Source: Opitutaceae bacterium (GTDB taxonomy: Bacteria > Verrucomicrobiota > Verrucomicrobiia > Opitutales > Opitutaceae). Taken from it: a stretch of DNA of 5,791 nt. The stretch is taken from NCBI GenBank assembly GCA_005787865.1, contig SXZN01000121.1:1-5791 (forward strand), written 5' to 3'. Position numbers and translations under genes: made by a program. This document shows, piece by piece, positions 1-4,250 of this stretch (positions are counted from its first letter, which is position 1; each line of letters starts with the position of its first letter). The notes under the pieces are model-generated. The model did not search any database and had not been told where the DNA came from. It saw only the letters and a program-made list of their open reading frames with translations.

Positions 1-1
1 C

Positions 2-235
2 GCGCCGAATGCCGCAGAGAATGCTAGCCGTCATCAGGAGACCGACCTCCTGGCGGCTGCAATTGCGGAGCTGCCGCCTCGTTGCCGTGAAATCCTTGTT
101 TTGCGTAAATTTGAAAATCTCTCCCATCGTGAAATCGCCCAAAAGCTTGGTATCTCTGAGCACACGGTGGAATCACAGCTTACCAAGGGACTGCACCGCT
201 GCGTGGAATTCTTTGCCCGTCACGGTTTGCCTTAA
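2..235 (+). CDS. ECF RNA polymerase sigma factor, C-terminal fragment (sigma-70 region 4)
   Basis: Only the last 77 residues are in the window; the frame is open to the left edge, so the region 2 part lies upstream. The visible piece is a sigma region 4: 'LPPRCREILVLRK' at fragment residues 24-36, followed by a helix-turn-helix at about 40-66 (NLSHREIAQKLGIS, then EHTVESQLTKGL). In ECF sigma factors this domain reads the -35 element. The stop codon lies 3 nt before the FecR-type gene, which fits a FecI-like factor controlled by that neighbour. Expected role: directing RNA polymerase to the promoter of this or related uptake operons when the receptor signals. The family assignment rests on the HTH pattern and context. 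The exact ECF group cannot be set without the N-terminus. An ATG at 9 in another frame opens a 77-codon frame that is only a shadow. Confidence 0.88.
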   Translation, partial: APNAAENASRHQETDLLAAAIAELPPRCREILVLRKFENLSHREIAQKLGISEHTVESQLTKGLHRCVEFFARHGLP

Positions 236-238
236 GCC

Positions 239-1264
239 ATGAATCCGCGTTCACCTGATTTTCCTGCCGAGATACTCTGCGCAACTGCCGCGAGCTGGAC
301 AGTGCGTCGAGATCGCGGACTTTCTGCGGCAGAATCCATTGAATACGAGCTCTGGCTCGCGGCCGATCCGCGCCACGCCACTGCCATGAAGCTTTCGTCA
401 GCTGCGTGGTCGAGCCTCGATAGTATGCCTGAAAGCGTCGCCATACCCGTGCTGGCTGCCGCTCGCCGGCACCATTCGTTTTGGCGCCAGACGATCATCG
501 CAAGCACCTTGGCGGCCGCCGCCGCTCTGGCGGTCGGCGTATTTGTTTGGTCGCGTCATGCGCCCGCTGCTCCAGCCATTGTCTTTAGCGCGCACAGTGC
601 GCCACGCACGGTGACGCTCACAGACGGTTCATTCGTCCAACTCAACATCGACAGTCAAGTGGTTGAACAGTTTACTGCCAGCGAACGTCACGTCCTTCTC
701 GTCCAGGGTGAAGCGCACTTCAGCGTCACGAAAAATCCCGCACGTCCGTTCATCGTTCGTGCCGGTGAACTTCAGGTTCGCGCGGTCGGCACCGCTTTTA
801 ATATTAAACTCCAATCCTCGGTTGTTGATGTCATCGTCACCGAAGGACGCGTTCAAGTTGCCTCGGCTACGGACGCGGATCACTTCGCCCCTAGCTCGGC
901 GCTTAACGTTGGGGGGCGGGCCGTCCTGCGCAGTGATTTATCGGTTGCGACTGATTTGAGCCAGGCGCTCGTGTGCTCCCAGTTGGCGCCCACTGAGATG
1001 GTGCGTGCTTTGGCTTGGCGCGAGCCGCTCCTTCGGCTTGGTGGCGCTACGCTGGCCGAGCTGGCGCTAGAGTTTGAGCGCAGCACGGGGCGACGGCTGG
1101 TGTTTGCCGATCCTGCGATTGCCGAACTCCGTTTTGGTGGGCGCTTTCGCGCAGGCGACCTCGAAGGGTTTACGCAGGTTTTAGCCAATACCCTAGATAT
1201 CGAAGTCGAGTACGCGGCAGATGGAACCATTACTTTGAGGAAAAGAAATCCACTTTCCCGATAA
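239..1264 (+). CDS. FecR-family anti-sigma / sigma regulator, inner-membrane
   Basis: 341 residues, a usual length for the family. Order of parts: a cytoplasmic N-terminal DUF4880-like segment (about 17-63, with SWTVRRDRGLSAAE and LWLAADPRHATAM) that should bind the sigma factor; one membrane helix at about 85-105, rich in Ala, Leu and Val and ending in WSR; a periplasmic FecR domain at about 120-207 with the signature stretches VTLTDGSFVQLN, VQGEAHFSVTK, RPFIVRAG, VRAVGTAFNIK and VTEGRVQV; and a C-terminal STN-like/DUF4974-like segment at about 262-334. In the known Fec/Pup/Fox systems the periplasmic C-terminus contacts the receptor's signalling domain and relays ligand binding to the sigma factor. 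The start ATG lies 3 nt after the sigma stop codon and has no Shine-Dalgarno sequence, so translational coupling is likely. GC content is high: 43/60 counted at 481-540 and 41/60 at 1021-1080. Whether it acts as anti-sigma, activator or both cannot be told from sequence. Confidence 0.93.
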   Translation: MNPRSPDFPAEILCATAASWTVRRDRGLSAAESIEYELWLAADPRHATAMKLSSAAWSSLDSMPESVAIPVLAAARRHHSFWRQTIIASTLAAAAALAVGVFVWSRHAPAAPAIVFSAHSAPRTVTLTDGSFVQLNIDSQVVEQFTASERHVLLVQGEAHFSVTKNPARPFIVRAGELQVRAVGTAFNIKLQSSVVDVIVTEGRVQVASATDADHFAPSSALNVGGRAVLRSDLSVATDLSQALVCSQLAPTEMVRALAWREPLLRLGGATLAELALEFERSTGRRLVFADPAIAELRFGGRFRAGDLEGFTQVLANTLDIEVEYAADGTITLRKRNPLSR

Positions 1265-1267
1265 CGG

Positions 1268-3931
1268 ATGTTACACTTTGTTGCGTCTTCCTCTCGCCGT
1301 CGACTTACGAGTCGATGGGTTACCCCCCAGATTTCAACCCTTCTTGGCCAGCGAGTCGGCTTTCTTAGCCCGCTCCTGGTGCTCCTGCTAATTTTCTGTT
1401 TAGGTGGGCGGGCCTCGTCCCTTATTGGCGACGAACCCGTTCGCCAGACCTTTGCCCTCGAGGCGGGGGATGCAGAAATCATGTTGGAGAAATTCTCTGA
1501 GCAAGCCGGCGTGCAAATCGTCTACATGCTTGGTGAAGTGCGCGGTGTGATAACTAATCCGGTCCAAGGTGCCTACGCGATACGTGAGGCCCTCGATCGG
1601 TTGGTTGCTCGCACGGCGCTGAGGGTGGAGGTCGAAGGGAAAACCGGAGCTTACGTGATTAAGAGTGAACGCACCCCGCAGTCACCCACGCCGCTGCCGC
1701 CAGTGCCCAGTGCCCCCCCCAACACCACCATGAAAAAATCATCCCGCACAATCCTCGCTGTCCTCGCCTCTTGGCTCGCCGCAGTGGTTACTGCTGATGC
1801 CCAGATGGCAAACCCATCGACGACGCCGGGCTCGAGCCAAGGTGCTCAGCCGACACCGCCCAAGGAAGAAGTAATTCAACTTTCAAAATTTGAAGTTACC
1901 ACCACTCAAGATAAGGGTTACGTTACAACCAATGCCGCTACTGGGTTTAAGACTAATCAGCAGTTATTGAGCATCCCTCAAGCGGTGACAGTTGTTACGC
2001 GCGACCTCATTGAGGATATCGGATTTAGCGCTTCGTCTGATGCGTTGCAGTTTGCTGGCGTAGGCCGGTTAACCGTTGGAACGGAGGCCAGTATGTTGCG
2101 CGGTAATCGGATCGGAAATCCCATTGTTGACGAATTTCCTAACGGCGGGCCGCCTTATCTCGATAATATCAATATCGACTCATACGAAGTCATCCGTGGG
2201 GCCGCTGCGGTTTTCTACATTAATTCTAATCTAGGTGGTGCGGTGCTCAAGACGACCCGCAAACCATTACCGTATAAATCAACTACCCTCGGGTTTAGCG
2301 CTGACCAGTACGGTACTTATCGAGCGACGATCGATACCACCGGGCCGCTTTTTTCTATCGGGGAGGGTAAATTCAGCTACCGATTTGACGGCGTCTTGCG
2401 CGGAGGAGAGCAATTCTTTAAGTATCGCTCCGAAGACACGTATGGATTGTTTCCGACGTTACAGTTCAAATATAAAGATACAACCGTGCGGGTTGCCATG
2501 GATTATATGAAGCTGGAGCATTATCCCCAGTCTCATTCCTTTTTAACACCCGAAGGCCAAGTCTATACAGGGGCTGGGCGGAGTGAGAATTATCAAGCGC
2601 CTAATAACTTAGAAGCTTTCACGGCCAAGCAAGTGCGACTCTCGCTCTTGCATCGTTTTTCTGAGGATTGGGAAATGAAATTCAGTGCTTCCAATAATAG
2701 ATATTTGCGCGGGCCGACTGGAATCATTCTTCCGGGTGGAGGAGTTAATTGGGTTACGGAAACCGTGACATTTAACGCCCGCCGAAACTTTCAGGATTTT
2801 AACAGCAACTACGCCATGGGTGACGTTAGCGGAAAATATGTGATCGCTGGGGTAAAAGCTCAAACGCTGGCAGGCTTTCAGTTTACGGAAGGCACCTCTG
2901 ATGCCCTTTTCCAAAGCTCAACCACTTTCGGCGACGGCACGAACCGAGTCACCCGCTCAATCAGCGCTCCGAATATGGGCTCAGTTATTATTCCCAATTT
3001 AGCATCGTATCCGCAGTCAGCTAATCCTGGTGGCAGAAGCATCGGCAATGCCTTAATCGCCTATGTCCAGCAGCAAGCCGACGTCATCCCTGATCGTCTG
3101 TCGTTGGTGGCGGGTTGGTCAAGTTGGGGCAACCAGAGTACTTCGATTCCAAATCCTTCAGCGGCTCGCCCGGCGCCTTCAACCACCACGAGAAGCAGTG
3201 GTCTCCTTCATCGCTATGGTTTGGTCGGATATATTACGAAAGAAATCTCTGTGTACGCTCTTGAGTCGACCACTCTGCAACCCAACGCCTTCGGGATTAT
3301 GGCTAACGGTCAGCAGCTACCAAATCAAATAGGCAATGCGCAGGAAGTTGGTATTAAATTCGCCCTTTTTGGCGGCAAAATTTCTTCGACCTTCTCCCTC
3401 TTTGATATGGGTCTTACCAATCAGTCGACTTTTGCGGGTGTGCTGCCTGACGGTAGAAGTTATTCCAATCTCATTGGGTCCACCGTTCAAAAGGGCTGGG
3501 ACGTAGACTTGGAGGTCAGGCTGCTCCCTAACTGGCAATTAATAGCAACGGCCTTCAGTGGTGATAATAAAACTGCGACGGGAGCTCCGGTCTCAGCTAG
3601 CTATCGCTCATCTTGGAGCCTTTTCACGCGCTACGATTTTACGCCCAACACATTTAAGGGGCTCTCGATCGGCGGTGGCGCTACTACTAAGACAGGTTGG
3701 ATCGTTTCTAGCGGTGGCCTTATTTTGCCCACGCCCAAGGCATTCATCGATGTGCAAGATGGTCTCTTGGTTAATGTCTTCGCTAGTCTCAAGATCGGCC
3801 GGCATTGGACGGCACGGATTAATATTGAAAATCTCTTAGATGAGACTTTCCCCGCTGGTTTTCAAGCTGCCTGGTTAGTTGATCCAAGTAATCCTCGGAC
3901 CACTTCGCTTGGCACAACGTATAAATTCTAA
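1268..3931 (+). CDS. TonB-dependent outer-membrane receptor with N-terminal STN signalling domain (FecA/siderophore-receptor type)
   Basis: 887 residues. Parts in order: an Arg-rich N-terminus and hydrophobic segment at about 31-46 (first export signal); an STN domain at about 59-133 (starts QTFALEAGDAEIMLEKFSEQ); a Pro-rich linker at 137-151; a second complete signal peptide at 155-178 with likely cleavage at TADA/Q; a possible Ton box near 199-210 (EEVIQLSKFEV); a plug at about 230-335 (SIPQAVTVVTRDLIEDIG, then YEVIRGAAAVFY and GGAVLKTTRKP); and a beta-barrel at about 340-887 ending in the expected terminal aromatic residue (TTYKF), with a typical 'NIENLLDETF' near the end. From residue 179 the protein is 709 residues, normal for a siderophore-type receptor. 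The start ATG is 3 nt after the FecR stop and lacks a Shine-Dalgarno sequence. Role: energy-dependent import through TonB/ExbBD and signalling to FecR. The substrate is unknown; iron-siderophore is the default for this plug type, but a glycan is possible given the downstream hydrolase. The barrel part is more AT-rich than the regulator genes. The internal signal peptide is unusual and is described separately. Confidence 0.92.
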   Translation: MLHFVASSSRRRLTSRWVTPQISTLLGQRVGFLSPLLVLLLIFCLGGRASSLIGDEPVRQTFALEAGDAEIMLEKFSEQAGVQIVYMLGEVRGVITNPVQGAYAIREALDRLVARTALRVEVEGKTGAYVIKSERTPQSPTPLPPVPSAPPNTTMKKSSRTILAVLASWLAAVVTADAQMANPSTTPGSSQGAQPTPPKEEVIQLSKFEVTTTQDKGYVTTNAATGFKTNQQLLSIPQAVTVVTRDLIEDIGFSASSDALQFAGVGRLTVGTEASMLRGNRIGNPIVDEFPNGGPPYLDNINIDSYEVIRGAAAVFYINSNLGGAVLKTTRKPLPYKSTTLGFSADQYGTYRATIDTTGPLFSIGEGKFSYRFDGVLRGGEQFFKYRSEDTYGLFPTLQFKYKDTTVRVAMDYMKLEHYPQSHSFLTPEGQVYTGAGRSENYQAPNNLEAFTAKQVRLSLLHRFSEDWEMKFSASNNRYLRGPTGIILPGGGVNWVTETVTFNARRNFQDFNSNYAMGDVSGKYVIAGVKAQTLAGFQFTEGTSDALFQSSTTFGDGTNRVTRSISAPNMGSVIIPNLASYPQSANPGGRSIGNALIAYVQQQADVIPDRLSLVAGWSSWGNQSTSIPNPSAARPAPSTTTRSSGLLHRYGLVGYITKEISVYALESTTLQPNAFGIMANGQQLPNQIGNAQEVGIKFALFGGKISSTFSLFDMGLTNQSTFAGVLPDGRSYSNLIGSTVQKGWDVDLEVRLLPNWQLIATAFSGDNKTATGAPVSASYRSSWSLFTRYDFTPNTFKGLSIGGGATTKTGWIVSSGGLILPTPKAFIDVQDGLLVNVFASLKIGRHWTARINIENLLDETFPAGFQAAWLVDPSNPRTTSLGTTYKF
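1713..1720 (+). repeat. C8 homopolymer tract in the receptor linker
   Basis: Eight consecutive C's encode the end of the Pro-rich linker (Ala-Pro-Pro) just 9 nt before the internal ATG at 1730. The intact frame reads straight through into the plug and barrel. With seven C's the STN frame would instead stop at the TGA at 1731-1733, overlapping that ATG. A tract of this length is prone to replication slippage and to sequencing error. Whether its length varies in nature cannot be seen here. Confidence 0.9.
1730..1801 (+). other. Internal second signal peptide and possible alternative start of the receptor
   Basis: In frame with the receptor, codon 155 is an ATG that begins a textbook Sec signal peptide: MKKSSR as the basic n-region, TILAVLASWLAAVV as the hydrophobic core, and TADA as the cleavage site before Gln. 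It is followed directly by the 'KEEVIQLSKFEV' segment with which lineage receptors usually begin after cleavage. A classical receptor would therefore start here. There is no Shine-Dalgarno sequence before the ATG (the upstream bases are CCCCAACACCACC), but none of the other starts in this operon has one either. If translation starts only at 1268, this segment would be an internal hydrophobic stretch between the STN domain and the plug. If it is cleaved by signal peptidase, the STN domain would be separated from the barrel. Confidence 0.7.
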
Positions 3932-3957
3932 AGTGGTTTAGCGCGAAATGATTTACG

Positions 3958-3996
3958 TTAGCACTCCGAGCGAATGTCGCTCGGAGTGCTAATTTT
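3958..3996 (+). terminator. Rho-independent terminator of the sigma-FecR-receptor operon
   Basis: Starting 26 nt after the receptor stop codon there is a perfect 16-bp inverted repeat: arm TTAGCACTCCGAGCGA at 3958-3973, loop ATG, and the complementary arm at 3977-3992. It is followed by TTTT at 3993-3996. The stem is GC-rich in its middle and has no mismatches. The U tract is short, so termination may be incomplete. The flanking A/T pairs at the stem base add little support for use in the opposite direction. The hairpin isolates the operon from the hydrolase gene. Confidence 0.8.
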
Positions 3997-3997
3997 G

Positions 3998-4009
3998 GAT
4001 CACGTGATC
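3998..4009. repeat. 12-bp perfect palindrome GATCACGTGATC
   Basis: The sequence reads identically on both strands, contains a central CACGTG and two GATC tetramers, and begins one base after the terminator's T run. It could be an operator half-site pair or a chance palindrome. It lies about 240 bp before the hydrolase start, which is far for a classical operator. No second copy was seen in the window. Confidence 0.35.
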
Positions 4010-4047
4010 GCATTGCACGATAAGTCTGCCTAGCTTAAAATTATCCC

Positions 4048-4069
4048 GCCTGGCTGAAGCCAGGCCTAC
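4048..4069 (-). repeat. REP-like hairpin with GTAG head
   Basis: Read on the minus strand this is GTAG, then GCCTGGC, loop TTCA, then GCCAGGC: a 7-bp perfect stem with a tetraloop directly preceded by GTAG. That geometry matches bacterial REP elements mobilised by RAYT (TnpA_REP) transposases, and such elements typically sit in intergenic space, as here. Only one copy lies in the window, so its repetitive nature is inferred. A plain short hairpin is the alternative. Confidence 0.45.
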
Positions 4070-4250
4070 TTAATTGGCGATTGAGGGCGTCTTTTAGGTT
4101 TGATCGCCTCGATGGTGATGGGCAGTAGGGGAAAATAGTTGAGCTACTCCAAGCCTCAAAGGGAAGTAGCGAGAGCAGGATTTGATGTGAAAACGAGATG
4201 ATACGATTGAGCCTCGGTTTTTTACTAAATTCATTGGTCACCATAATTCT

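Larger units (their letters stand above)
3932..4250. other. Intergenic region between the receptor operon and the hydrolase gene
   Basis: This 319-bp gap holds no convincing gene. Its left half carries the terminator hairpin, a 12-bp palindrome and a REP-like hairpin. The right half (about 4070-4250) presumably contains the promoter of the hydrolase gene, but I see no sigma-70 pair with good spacing: CATAAT at 4242-4247 sits too close to the ATG. A 75-codon minus-strand frame spans 4041-4268, but it has no recognisable domain and its C-terminal end is made of the REP-like hairpin. Confidence 0.6.

Noticed and set aside
35..52. Inverted repeat CAGGAG/CTCCTG in the sigma-factor fragment
   Set aside because: A 6-bp stem inside coding sequence, without a T run or position suggesting regulation; expected by chance.
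911..916. G6 run in the FecR gene as a second slippage site
   Set aside because: The frame and domain order are intact on both sides and no alternative start or stop is suggestively placed nearby.
880..1482. Minus-strand open frame of 200 codons opposite the FecR/receptor junction
   Set aside because: It lies antisense to two confidently assigned genes, is Arg/Ser/Pro-rich with no domain pattern, and is the expected shadow of GC-rich coding sequence.
4194..4223. Terminator-like T6 run after CGAG...CTCG
   Set aside because: The potential stem is only 4 bp with a long loop, too weak for a hairpin terminator.
4219..4247. Sigma-70 promoter with CATAAT at 4242-4247 for the hydrolase
   Set aside because: The -10 would place the transcription start inside the codons just after ATG 4251, and no -35 better than a weak TTTACT with 15-bp spacing is present. 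It would only make sense if translation began at GTG 4284.
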